From positions 682,001 through 746,000 of the forward strand of contig JAJGBQ010000007.1 in the NCBI GenBank assembly GCA_022457065.1: 64,000 nt of DNA, written 5' to 3'. Position numbers and translations under genes: made by a program. Within the stretch, counting starts at the first letter, position 1. Each line of letters begins with the position of its first letter. This document shows positions 22,401 through 34,322 of this stretch, one piece after another. The notes below the pieces were generated by a model. That model ran no database searches. It was not told the origin of the DNA and saw nothing but the letters and a program-made list of their open reading frames with translations. This DNA comes from Curvularia sp. ZM96 (Eukaryota; Ascomycota; Dothideomycetes; Pleosporales; Pleosporaceae).

Positions 22401-25400
22401 ACTGTCACATTCTTGTTAACAGCTGGGTTAACGTCTTCCTCTGTCCTCGCAATGATTACGGCGCATGACTGGTACGGTGCTGGAGAGTCAAGTACCACGT
22501 CTGGCGCAGCGAAGCCAGCGCGCTTCAATTCAAATTCCCAGCGCTTTGGAGAAACGTAAGGCTCGTCGGGCCGACCGTCGTTTTCGCCAACCCACCATTC
22601 ATCGAGGAAGCCAAGAATGCAATTGGGCCACTTTGATTCGGGGTTCAGCTCCTGCAGGAGGAGCCGGCCTCCCGGTGCCAAAAGTTTACGGATGTTGGCC
22701 AAGGAACTATGTAGACTTGGAGTGGCATGGACATAGTTCGATGCAATTACCAGGTCATACTTGTCATCTTCTTTGAAGCCCTGCTCTGCTGGGTCCTTGG
22801 AAATGTCCAGCACGCGGAACTCCATGTTATCCACTTCTTGGAAAAGCTTCTTTGCTTCAGCCAGAGAGGTTGACAGAGGGTCGGTAAAAGTGTATTTGGA
22901 GTATAGCTTGCCATTGGGCAGACTCAGATCTTCGATCATGGATGAGGTCATCTGTCCTGTGCTGGCACCAAGCTCTAGAATACGAAGGCTGGGCCTTGCA
23001 TGTGCCAGGGTCTTCATGAACGCCGACTTCTTGGTAGTATTTGCCGCAGCATAAAGCTTGGTAAGAAGACCGTCTTGGGAAAGGACCTCAATGATACTCT
23101 TTTCACCAGTAAACAACTCAGCGATATTGCCACCAACCGCAAGAATGCATTCAGCACATGCGGCAAGGGGTGTCCCGGCCATGGAATCTCCGATCTCGTG
23201 CGCTTTTTCGGCAATTTTTTCGAGTTCGAGGGCATGTGCGGGATGATTCTTGTCGAGACTCTGGTAGTGATGAGCGACCCAAGCTGCAAAACGCTGGATG
23301 GTGGGGTTCTCTGGCAGTTTCACTTCATCAATAACCCTCTGGAAGAAGATGAAGCACAATTCGCTCAACTCTTTTAGTAGAGGGGTCCATTTCTTGCCGT
23401 CAACTTTGGATTCGATGAGAGAGGCTACATCGACGAAATCAACGTGAGGCTGCCAGCTGAGACGCGCGGTGATGGGGAGTTTGTGCACCACGTCGTTATT
23501 GTCTTGCTCGATGGGTGTGAAGGCGCCCTTCGGCAGGTTCATGACGGCCTTTCCGTTCGAGATGACCTGGAAATGACCACGGATCTCACCGCTACCAGGC
23601 TGAACCTTCGTGGATGCGGAAACAAACATCGCTGCCTCTGGGGCGCAGCGGAAAATAGTCAGCTCCTCAATCAATGTAGGCATTGCAGCACAGTTGCTGG
23701 CATCAAGCTTTCCAGATCTGGCAGCGACAAGACCCATCTGAAGAGCGGCGTCAATGACGGTGGGATGCAGATGGTATTTGCTCTCGTCTCCATTTAGGTG
23801 GTTGGTCACGCTGCCAATCGCTCTGGTATCCAGGGGATCTGCACTAATTTGACCCAGACGCTGGAACGCTGGGCCATACTGCATTCCAGCCTTTGCTAGT
23901 GTGTTGAATACCTTGAGAGTGTCCAACTTCCGAGGAAGCGACTTCACATCTTCAGCCTCGGCTGGCCCTGTGGATGGCACTGCAGATACCTGGCCGACGC
24001 AGTGCTTCACCCAAGAATTGCCATTGTACGAGGCAATAGAAAATTCCCACCACTGACTGTCCATGGTGTCAGTCAATCGAAGTGGGCGCAAGTTGGTGAC
24101 TACCTCGGTATCGACCCCTTCTTGTAGAATCAGCGCTTGGCTAAGCACAACGTGAGAGAGACTGTAAGACTCTTCGATACCGCTTAGCTGTCGAACCGCC
24201 TCGCCTGCCATCGCGAAGTAGCCCGCGGCGGGGAACACGATCGTGCCCTGAACTTGGTGATCTCGGATCCATGGTGCATCCTCGATGTTGATAAGGTTCC
24301 TCCAGCTGGGCTCGAGACTGGTGCTCTCCAACTGACGACGCCCTAGGAGTGGATGCCTGGGGAACTTGGGGAATCTCCATTCAGCTGACATACGAGACTC
24401 AACCCAAAATTCACCATCATAGTGCCATGGATAACGCGGAAGATCTGGGAGTGTTTGGCCAGCAGGGGCTACAGCTTCGTAGTCGAGCGGGACGTTCAGC
24501 TCAAAGAGTTTGCCAATGGCAGTCAAATATGACTGGACACAATCCTCATTGCGGACCATGACCGAGAGGTAAGGTGGAGACGCAGATTCCTTGGCGAATA
24601 TCTGGCGCGCGGGACCTGCGAGGGCTCCATGAGGGCCGACCTCTACGAAAGCTGGGTTCTTGATGTGTTTTAGTACACCAGAAACAGCAGAGCTGAAGAG
24701 TACCGGCGATTCAAGGTTCTGCTGCCAATATTTGGCATCGAGTTTACGCTCCTCTGGTTGTCCGGTGCCTGTAACACTGGAGAAGAATGGCTTGACTGAC
24801 TGCTTGCCAACAAGATGGGGCTCGATCATCGCATGGTAATCAGACCCGATTTCGCGCATATGGTATGAGTGATATGCCTTTTCCACCTTCAAAACTCGAG
24901 CTGTGACATCGGGGTGTGCTTCCTTAATGCGTTCAACGGTGGCCTGTACCTCTTCAGCATCACCTGAAAGAGTGACGCTATTGGGTGAGTTTTCGCATGC
25001 CACAACGACACGTGGTGGATTTAGATACGGTTCGACCTCCCTCCAACCGAGTCCGACAGCAGCCATGGTTCCTTTTTTGTTTTGGAGTTTGGCAGCCTGC
25101 CCACGCTGATAGGCGCCGATGATGGCCTCCTTTGCGGTTAGGGCGCCAGCAGCATACGCGCCAGCAAGTTCGCCACTGCTGTGGCCAACGACAGCCGCGG
25201 GCTGGACGCCGACAGTGGCCAGAAGATCAACCAGTGCAATCTGGACGGCAGTACACAGCGGCTGCGAGAGTTCCGCTTTTTGGACGCGCGACGTCTTGGC
25301 GGATTTTAAGAGCTCTTCCTCGATAGTCCATTGTGGGGGCTCAGAGATGCTGGCTAGGTGCTTGTCGAGCGTTCTGATGGTTTTCTGGAAAACAAGGTCA

Positions 25401-27426
25401 TCACGCATGAGCAATTCACGCCCCATACGAGGCCATTGTGCTCCCTGCCCAGTAAACACCATGACCAGGTTAACGGGCTGGCTGGGAATCTTCCTTCCCT
25501 GAGATGCCGGAGCATCACCGGTACCCACGACCTTGAAAGAGCGATGAGGGAGGTGCTCACGCCTGTTTGCGAGTGTGTAGCTAAGATCATTGATTTTGTC
25601 CGGCATATCGGCATGCTTCGAGACCCAGTGCTCATAGCGACTAATGGTTGTTTTCAACGAAGGGGCTGATCCGGCCGAGAAGAGCAGTAAGCGTGGTTCT
25701 GCTTCCATATCCGCCTCTTGGATCACGCGCTGTGGAACATTGAAGCTCCTTGCGGAGTCGACAATGACATGGGCATTGGATCCCCCAAGTCCGAAACTGT
25801 TGACACTCACTCGTTCACAGCGATCCTCTGGGAACGGTGTCGGTTCGATCGGAACTGTAAGCTTCGCTTCTTTAAAAGGAATCTTAGGGTTGGGTGTATT
25901 GAACTTGATGTTCGGAGGAATAGTGCGGTGTTCGAGTGACATAACAGCTTTGATCAGAGAGACTAGGCCAGAGGCACCTTCAGTGTGGCCGACATTGGGC
26001 TTCACAGAGGTGATGTGGATACCGCTATCTCCAAACACCCTAGCTACAGCTCCGGTTTCGATCGGATCGCCGACGCTCGTACCTGTTCCATGGCATTCAA
26101 AATATGCTGTCTTGGAGAAATCCTGGAAGATTGTCAGCTATCAGTTCAATGTACACGGTCAGATGGCCGCATCGTTTGATACGACTGCGTGAATGATCCA
26201 CAGTAATCACTTACCGTGATGCCAGCCTGCTTGTAGGCCAGGCGGATCATCGCCTCGTGCGCAAACCCATTTGGCTGTGTAATGCCCTGGGTCTTGCCAT
26301 CTGAGTTCGCTACCGCTGCTCTGATGACAGCCCGGATAGGGTTTCCGTCACGAATAGCCGCATCTAGCGGCTTCAAGAAGACTGCGGTAAACGCCTCGCC
26401 ACGTGCATACCCGTCTGCGTCTGCAGAGAATGTCTTGCAGGAACCTTCAGGTGACAGAATTCCCTTTTCTGTCATCTGCTGTGTCATTCCAGGAGCCAGA
26501 ATCAGATTGCTACCGGCTACTATGGCAGCCTCGCAAACACCTCGTTGTATGGCCGAGCAGGCCTCGTTAACGCCAGTCAGAGCTGATGAACAGGCAGTGC
26601 GAATAGTCATGCTGGGAAATGTCAGCGAGAAATGCAGTTATTATCATAGCTGCATAACAAACCTTGGTCCAGTCAAGCCAAACTCATATGAAATGCGGTT
26701 TGCAAGCATCCAATCTTGGTAACCATCGATCTTGTTTGAACCATGCCAAAGCGGGTCGCGGTTCATCATCTCACCCCAATCTTCGCACATGTTACCAAAG
26801 TAGCACCCAATCTTCTTGCCCTAGAATTCTATGTCAGACATTCTGAGGTATGAATTAGAGATGTGCAATATAGAGCTTACCCTGAACTTGGCCTCTCCAG
26901 CATCTTCAAACGCCTCGAGGACGACTTCCAGCAAGCGTCGTTGCTGCGGGTCCGCGAACTCAACATCAGCACGACTCATGGAAAACCGACTCGTGTCCAT
27001 AGCACCGAGCTTGACGTCCTCGCTCAGGAAGTAGCCGTATTCTGTGGCAACAGTCGTGGGTCGTTTGTTGGTTTCGTGGTAGGCTGACACGTTGTAACGT
27101 GACATTGGGACTCGAACCCTGCCGTCTCCTTTGTTGACGAGAAACTCCCAGAACTCCTGAGGCGTGGAAGATCCTCCCGGGAGTCGAAGACCCATTCCGC
27201 AGATTGCAATAGGAATAGCCTTCTTATTGGCATCGTCCTCGTGCAGGCCATTGGTGCCGTTGATACCATTACTATTGTTAACGACATTTACATGCGAGTT
27301 ACCGTTGATTCCATTTTCGTGTGAGTGGCCGTTGACATAGCCATTGGCGCCATTGGCTCCATTGGCTCCATTGGTGTGCGTAACACCATTGCCGTAAGTA
27401 GAGTTCATTCCGTTGGAGGTCGTCAT
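19467..27426 (-). CDS. Highly reducing type I polyketide synthase (KS-AT-DH-MT-ER-KR-ACP)
   Basis: Builds a reduced, possibly C-methylated polyketide chain. Seven exons on the minus strand: 27426-26881, 26820-26663, 26611-26215, 26122-21752, 21687-21403, 21327-20912 and 20844-19467. Introns are 60, 51, 92, 64, 75 and 67 nt, phases agree, and the product is 2516 aa. KS has Cys242 (RTACSSAL), His378 (ECHGTGT) and His413 (KPNVGHTEG). AT has GHSSGE near 682. DH has His989 (DHQVQGTIVFP) and Asp1158. The C-methyltransferase motif is LELGASTGQ near 1419. The ER nucleotide motif near 1920 reads VLIHNATSSVG instead of the usual GGVG. KR has GGLGGIG (2139-2145), the Ser-Ser pair and Tyr2279 (QANYAGA). 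The ACP has Ser2469 (LGLDSLVGIE). There is no thioesterase, reductase or condensation domain, so release must come from another protein. The first 65 residues are Asn/Gly-rich repeats. The divergent neighbour is an alpha-oxoamine synthase, as in sphinganine-analogue toxin pathways such as fumonisin. Product unknown. Confidence 0.93.
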
Positions 27427-28655
27427 TTTGGCGGACGGATAAGGTTCTCGTTGTGAAAATTAAAGAATAGTTTTCGAAAAGCGTGTGCTGAGAATAGTTA
27501 CTGGAGAACCTTGGTGCTACTGGCGATGTGTACTGGTCTCATTCTAGAGGGCCTCATGTTCTAGATATCTTGCTCGAACTCATCGATACTTTTCGGAGCG
27601 TTGAGCGGTAACAACGGTTTCCGGAGTTGCATCTAACCACACTAGAACAAACAGCATATGTTCCGTGAGGTGACTGTGTTTCGGACACCAGATCCCATAC
27701 GCGACGCTGCAGGCACGGAGCGACGGATGTAATGAGCATCCCGATTCGCGGGTTCGGCATAACGAGTTCAGCGACGTGCAGGTTCATGATCGAACTCGGA
27801 AGAGACGCCAAGAGGGGAATTCTGACGAATGAGATATTTGCTCTATATTGATAGGATAAGATGCGTTCTGAAATGCAGTTGGCTGACCAGAGCGTAGGGT
27901 GCGGACTCCACCCCGATACATCCGACGCACCGCGCCAAGACACCGAGAAATCGGATGTTCCACTGGCCAATGAGGCTCTGCTTGCATCCACCGAGCCTCC
28001 ATGTAACCTCCAAGTACTCATTCCGACGAATACTTCATTGTCATGGGTTAGTAGCGGACACAGTTACACACAGCAAATAAAGGTGACCCAATACTGTGTA
28101 GCCGTCTTGGATGTCAATGATGATTCGGCTACTGATCAAAACACAGCCATTTTGCACAACCCAAAGTCAGATAAAGCAAGAGTTCACATAGCGGGCCTAT
28201 AGCCAATTCATTCATCGAAACCAGTAATGGGATAGATCGTATCCTACAGTTTGGAACGCGCCGCTACATACAGAATTGGCATAGTTCGGAGCTCAAATCA
28301 GCTTCGGCATTCAATCGAGCTGATCCTTGCTTGTTGTTCAGATCAGATCTTTCCGAGACCACCGTACTAGGTCTGCTTTTCAAGTACATCGGCTTCGGGT
28401 TTCATCAAAACAGCCCGTTCATGTCGGCTGATGAGACCCTAGACAGATGGCGAATCCAACTCCTCAGAAGGGCAAGAGATTCTAGGTCAGCTCCATAGCA
28501 CAAATATTTATATCAAAACTACGACTCAATCATTCCAAAAGCAAACTACATCATTCTTTGCATATCCCTTTTCAGGTGTAAAGTCGAGCACTTCTTCTGC
28601 CCGTTTTCTCTTCCACTTCAAGACTTGTTACTTCTTTCTTCACTCCCCTATCATC
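27427..28655. promoter_or_regulatory. Bidirectional promoter between PKS and alpha-oxoamine synthase
   Basis: 1229 bp separate the PKS ATG (27426, minus) and the AOS ATG (28656, plus). Visible elements are the cluster motif at 27872-27890, an everted CCGN6CGG pair at 27943-27954, CCAAT boxes near 27967 and 28203, and a TATTTATA-like stretch near 28505 before a pyrimidine-rich leader ahead of the AOS start. Short frames inside this region show no motifs. Confidence 0.6.
27872..27890 (+). promoter_or_regulatory. Cluster motif copy in the PKS/AOS promoter
   Basis: AATGCAGTTGGCTGACCAG matches the copy at 36809-36827 at 16 of 19 positions. The three differences are transitions clustered in the middle. 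It is about 450 bases from the PKS ATG and 770 from the AOS ATG. Confidence 0.55.
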
Positions 28656-30417
28656 ATGTCTGGTCAGGTTTCCGAGCCTACGAAAGACTATGGAGCCCAG
28701 TGGAGGCAGGAGTGGGCTGATGCTCAGAGGCTCAAAGGACCCAGTATGAAGAATAGCTCCGTCTTTTACCGAAACATCGAAGAGGAGCTGGACCTCAACC
28801 GAAAAGCCGGTCTCAATTTCCCAATCCACCTGCCTAGTCACGTCAGCGACTTCTCTACTTGCGACGTTCTCGGTATGAGTCATACTGGCGCTCTCAGGGA
28901 GGAGTTCATGAAAGAACTTGAAGCCAATCCAAACTTCGCTATGGGAGCAGGTGGCTCGCGCCTTCTTGATGGAACTACAGAGTACCAACACAATTTTGAG
29001 AAGGAGCTAGCGGAGCTGATGGGATACGACTCGGCGTTGGTGGTTCACTCTGGATACACTGCCAACCAGGCGATCTTTTCAACTGTACCAAGATCCGGCG
29101 ACGTGATTGTCTACGACGAGCTGATGCATGCCACCGCTCTTTCAGGCATGAAGATCAGCCTGGCCCTAGATCAAAGACCTTTTCGTCATAATGATGTTGA
29201 TCATTTTGTTGAAGTCATGGAAGCCGTCAAAGAGTCTACGCCTCTTGTTAAGGCTGGTAAGAGGTGCGTCATTGTTGGTGTCGAGAGCTATTATAGCATG
29301 GATGGCGATATTTGCCCTTTGAAAGAGCTCATCCAGGCCGCCAAGGAGATCTTCCCACACGGCAATGCCCAGTTCATCGTCGATGAGGCTCACAGCTTTG
29401 GTGTATGTGGTCCTGAGGGAACTGGTTTTGTTCGAGAGCAAGGTCTCACTGATGAAGTCGCCGTCACTATGGTCACGTTTACTAAAGCTCTTGGAGGAGC
29501 TGGCGGTAAGTAAATTCCAACATCCCGGTTCTATGGACATTGCTAATACCTCCGGAAGCGTGCATTCTGTCGAGCAACACGGTGCGCTCACTCCTCGTTA
29601 CCCAAGCTAAGATGTTCATCTGCTCTGTTGCGCCACCTTTCACACTTTTAGCATCATGCCGTGCCGGGGTCCGGCTCATGCGGTCCGGGAAGATGCAAAA
29701 GGTAAAGCTCCCCTCATAGTCACCCTGAAACTTGTCCTAACTAATTTGCTGCAGGCTCGCGAATACTTGAAAGAACTCACACTTTTCTATTTGGATACAT
29801 TGACCTCTCATCCTGTCTATAAGAAGGGTCATAAGAAGGGCATGGTCGACATGCCAGTTCATGAGGATGGTGCTTGGCATGAGGTACCTATTACACACAT
29901 TGTGCCTCTATGGACACGTCGTCCAAAGTACGCGCTTTATCTTGCTTTCCATCTCACTCGAGACGGCTTCAATGGATGCAACATTGTATTTCCCATTGTC
30001 CCTAAGGGAGAGGAGCGAGTGCGACTCTTCCTCCACGCGCACAACACCAAGGAAGAAGTGAAGGGCCTCATTAACTCCATCACCACCTGGATTCAGGAGA
30101 TGTTGGATATTGAGGCTAGCGGTGACAAGAACAAGCTTCCCTCTGCAGCTCGTCTCGCATTCGATATCCTTGAAAAAGATGAACAAACCACACACGGCAC
30201 CAACAGCGCCGCCATTGAGGATACCAAGAATGTCGACAACGATAAAGTCGAAAAGGAAACTCTTGAAAAGGAGACTGCTGAAAAGGAGAGTTTCGGAAAG
30301 GAAACGGTCAGCAAGGATATTGGTAACAAGAATCTGCTGAGTGGTATTAGTGCCTTCAAAAACAGGTCGTTGGTCAGCGGCTTGAAGATTGGAGAGATGC
30401 CCTCGCGCATCATCTAG
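28656..30417 (+). CDS. Alpha-oxoamine synthase (PLP-dependent, AONS/SPT-like)
   Basis: Member of the alpha-oxoamine synthase family (8-amino-7-oxononanoate synthase, serine palmitoyltransferase, ALA synthase), which condenses an amino acid with an acyl thioester and loses CO2. Exons 28656-29505, 29559-29701 and 29755-30417; both introns 53 nt; 551 aa. Hallmarks: GAGGSRLLDGTTEYQ, then VDEAHSFGV (Asp243 for the PLP nitrogen, His246 stacking) and TFTKALGGAGG (Lys277, the Schiff-base lysine), then CSVAPPF. All catalytic residues are present, so it looks active. After the catalytic domain there is an unusual Lys/Glu-rich tail with pentapeptide-like repeats (EKETL, EKETA, EKESF, GKETV) near residues 490-515. 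It has no membrane anchor, unlike sphingolipid SPT subunits. Beside a PKS that lacks a release domain, the likely role is off-loading the polyketide as an amino ketone, as FUM8 does in fumonisin biosynthesis. The amino acid used cannot be read from the sequence. Confidence 0.9.
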
Positions 30418-31640
30418 AGCATGTATCCATTTTAGATTTGCTAGAAACTGTTTAAGGGAGGTGTTTGATGGAATTGACATTTTTTTATCATCGACCATCT
30501 TCATCAAAATTGCACATGCAGTCGAATGTGCTACAGGGATTGTATTGCTCTATTTCCCGTCCTGTTCATTTACAACTCTTAATCTCATCAGGTCATCAGC
30601 TTGTAGTTGTTTTTTTCTCATCACAACCGAGAAAAAAATGATAAATCTTGCTAACAATCGTATTGGAGAATATCTACTCCAAGCCACATAAGTGGCGGAG
30701 GCCTAACGTCTCAGTATGCGGGGTCTCTGCTTCGAGTTTCCATGTAATCACATCACGTTCAACGTGTTGAGAAAGATTACATGATTATGTCTATGAAACA
30801 ATTGGAGTGATGTCTAAATCAAGAAGCAATACTATTGCAGTGATAGAGAACGTATTTCCGCAACAGCACAGTTGTTGTGCTAAATCAAGGACACATACAG
30901 TTAAAGAAGATTTAGCCATAGATTCGAAGGAACAGAATGGTGCAAGATTACCCTAGATAGTCAGCTTTATTGATTATCCAAGGCTGCTAACTTTCTGGAA
31001 TTAGTCATGCTCATCGTACAATCTAGTATTACATGAGCGACCGAGAAAATATATGCGCAAGATTACGTTTTTAGGTTTTCGTAACAAAAGGTCGAACATG
31101 GCGTAAGTGCGTAGGGTAGCTCGCCGCCTTGGACAAAACATTAACTGAACATGGATACATTCAAGAGCTGGTAAAAGAAGGGTACATCGAGCGTCTGCTT
31201 AAAATCATCGCGTCTTAGATTTGGTGCGACAAGATAGTGCTATAGCCATTTCCATTGCAATTTGTTCTACATGGAATCACCCCGTTTCTGATAAGGTCTG
31301 ATGCTATTGACGCTTCCTTGAAAATCGGAACAGTGAACTTGGTACTTTTGCATAGCTGGGACTATCCAGAAAAGCATTATGGTTGCCTTACGACAAACGC
31401 ACATCCAAGGTCAAAGTCTAAATAACAGTTTCCATTGATACGCAGAATACAGGATAACCGAAATGATGCGACAATTTCCTATTCTAATTGTTTAGCACTA
31501 GACGAATACACGAGTACATTGATATCATTGCACTCAACTACATACATTTTCAAGCTCCTATACAGGATTTCGAGAATGATATAGTCTTCTGAGCAGTTAA
31601 GACGGAGAAAGTCCCTCCGTCTCCATGGTTCAGCCACATC
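30418..31640. other. Convergent intergenic region, AT-rich
   Basis: About 1.2 kb between the ends of the AOS gene and the DUF2306-like gene. A small inverted pair CATGTAATC/GATTACATG lies near 30743-30785. No gene was recognised. Confidence 0.5.
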
Positions 31641-32831
31641 TTACTTCTCAGGAGTCCAAGCATCGGCGTCACCCCATCGTTCTACAACCAGACCAGCACT
31701 GCCGGGGTTGCGGTAACCGGCTTCGACTTGCTTCTCGTAGCTCACACGACGAAGCCTCTCCGTTTCTCTAGGGGTCAGTCGGAGATATAGCTCCACACCG
31801 ACGACGTGGATAAAAAAGCACAACCACAGCTAATTGCACCGAGTCAGATACACGAAAGTCCTTAGGTGCTAGCATAAAAACGCCAGGAGAGAGGCGGACT
31901 TACCATTGTTGCAAAAGGAGCTACGTAACTCGAACCCAGCTGCTCCAATCGATCTGGGTTTTCTACTGCACTAACAGGAACATGCCTCCAGCGGTCCAGA
32001 GATCCATCCGGCAGAACGCACTCTGGATAATAGGCCTTAGGAAACTCCATGTCATAGTTAGTGTAGAGAAAGTCGATCTCATCGCACGTCCAGACTGACC
32101 AGTAGTCCCCGATTCGTGTGATGATGGGAGTGGCGGCCAGGTTTATGAGACGTGCGGTAATGATAGCACCCATGTAGAACATGGTACGCAGCATCCAAGC
32201 ACGGTGTTGCTCAATCTGCTTCCTGCGGATATTCCACCAAGCCATGAAGATGCCAATGGTCGTGACGATACCTAGCAGCATTTCTACGCCATGGCTAGGA
32301 GCTCTGTTTCCGCTTTGCTTGTGCCTGATCACGACGAAAGCCGCTGCGTTGCTTATCAAACAGAGCAATAAGACTATGTATCCGTTGATGCGGTGGAACA
32401 ACAGAAACTTGTGTCGAATGATTGGCGTGAACTGAAGCACCATGAGAATTCCAGCTGGTAGTATGCACGCGAGATGAAGCAGCATGCCGTAGCGATAATT
32501 TCCACTGTGGAAATAGTACCAATATCCTGGTACTAAAGCGAAGTGCTCCTTGAAGTGGCCATCATAGTCTAGATCCGGTAGGCGGGAAAGAGAGAATCCC
32601 AACATTCCGCCGGCAAAGATTACCCCTGGCAAGCATTTACATGAGCCATACTCTTTGCAACGATGGTGTGCATGCCGACGAATACTTACATAGGGGGAAA
32701 TTGTATGGACGATAGAACCCGAAGAATCGATAGACCTTGGTGTATCTCGCCATGTGTCCACTGAGCCTTTTGTTGCTTTCCGTGACTGGGCTTGTCGCAC
32801 CGGAGCTCTGCGAAGCCTCTGATTTCGACAT
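31641..32831 (-). CDS. DUF2306-like multi-pass membrane protein
   Basis: Predicted membrane protein of the DUF2306 type, function unknown. Exons 32831-32690, 32625-31904 and 31829-31641, with introns of 64 and 74 nt, give 350 aa. The short first exon supplies the ATG and a Ser-rich, basic head. The core has four or more hydrophobic helices and the family motifs HRINGYIVLLLCLISN and HRAWMLRTMFYMG; these paired histidines are the conserved feature. Part of the family shows resemblance to heme-binding helical bundles, but binding here is not demonstrated. After the last helix comes a charged tail (LTPRETERLRRVSYEKQ). It lies between AOS and exporter, so it may belong to the cluster, but its own promoter shows no convincing copy of the shared motif. 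Confidence 0.75.
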
Positions 32832-34322
32832 TCTGGCGAGCAGGAGGAAAGATGATCCAGGTTAGATACGTTGCTCCCAATTACTAAAAGAGGTTGTCTT
32901 TTGCAGGAGGGTCAAGGAAGAGCTGAATGGAGATGTCTGAGAACGAAACAATCTCGCTTGGAAGTTTTTCAAGCCGATATATACTACAGCATTGCAATGA
33001 CATACGGTTCGATCGACTCGGTATCACAATAGAGTGTATCGTGGCTCGGTGGGACTACGGTAGCTGGAATTATGATTTTGAGCTTGTTGATGTTGACAGC
33101 CAATCCATCGGGGCCTTGGTGACGCCGTACCCATGTTTCTATGGTACCACTCGGTCATACAGGGCACCTTCACGGGCTCCGATGCCTCGTCCGACACCGA
33201 CCCCTAGGTTACTCTGACAAATTTTCCTACATGCAGTTGTGTAGCAGAGATGAAGAAAAGTTAAAACCTAAAGGAGTTTAGAGACTCATCATGCCGGCTC
33301 ACTCCGACGGCCCGCTCGATCGTTGCTGTCAGCTATATGCATTTCAGGACATGCCAAGACCCCGAATCCGCTTGTGCACTCAGACTTTGTTGTCCTGACG
33401 GCCATGTGACACGGCACGTCTCTGCTCTTCTATTCAATTCGGATTATTACTAATTACATCGAAAATCCAGACACAACCTTGTTCGCTCCTGACAAGGTCA
33501 TGAGATGGACTATCACGTGACTTTCTCGTCATGAGCAGAAAGGATCCTATGCATCACAAGGGTCCGAGGCTAGCCGAAGAGGCATCCTTCCATGTATTTG
33601 TATCCTAGTTTTGGTAGGGCCATCGATTAAGTACTATCCGAAGATATGCGCTCGCTATCAAGAAATCAGGCTCCACAAAGGTAATGGATGGGGCATCACA
33701 CTTGGCTTAAAAGTTTTGTCAGCATGGCACCCATGTGTGCTCAAATGCTTGACAAATAAAAGGACTTTATCATGAAAAGAAATCAGACTTCGCAGACGAT
33801 CGTTGCTCGGGTGCTCTTCAGTAATCGCGACACTCAGGTGGTTAAGCAGCACAGTAATAGGTACTAGTCGTTTGACGATTTTGGAACCGATCAGCTTAGC
33901 AATTCATTATCTCACTTGTGGAGATAGCGAATGAAGAAATGCAAGAGAACTAGCTTTGGAGAAGTGGATACGTCAAGCATAGTCAAACATTGAAACAAAC
34001 TTTATCAATCCTTAATTTGAGTGTACCATACTACTGCATGCTTCCGCAGATTCAGAGATATTCTTAATGCACCACAATTGCTACTCAATAGTTTCTACAT
34101 ATGTTTGAGTTCATTTTTGCCTCACCATTGCACATATAACCGAAGCTAATGGGAAGTCAGATTCTAGAAATTACAGTTGCTTCAGTATAGTAAAGCAAAA
34201 CCTCCAAACAGTCCGTTTAGTCTGGCCCTCAGTACAATTGCATTTTAGCGGAGTGGCCGCTGCTTCGTTCGTCTGTCGATGTATCATATCAAGCCATGGC
34301 AGCCACCTGTCCACCACCCACT
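32832..34322. other. Intergenic region, no gene seen
   Basis: About 1.5 kb upstream of the DUF2306-like gene and downstream of the MFS gene. Short frames (32927-33217, 33658-33852) lack motifs. A CACGTG hexamer occurs at 33514-33519. Confidence 0.5.

Noticed and set aside
26600..26700. KS motif RTACSSAL (Arg in place of the usual Asp before TACSS) as an inactivating change
   Set aside because: I recall T-I-[RK]-T-[AG]-C variants in active fungal highly reducing PKSs, and the Cys and both His are present.
27554..28202. Open frames in the PKS/AOS promoter (27554-28021 minus, 27861-28202 plus)
   Set aside because: They overlap each other on opposite strands, lack motifs and lie in a promoter with regulatory sites.
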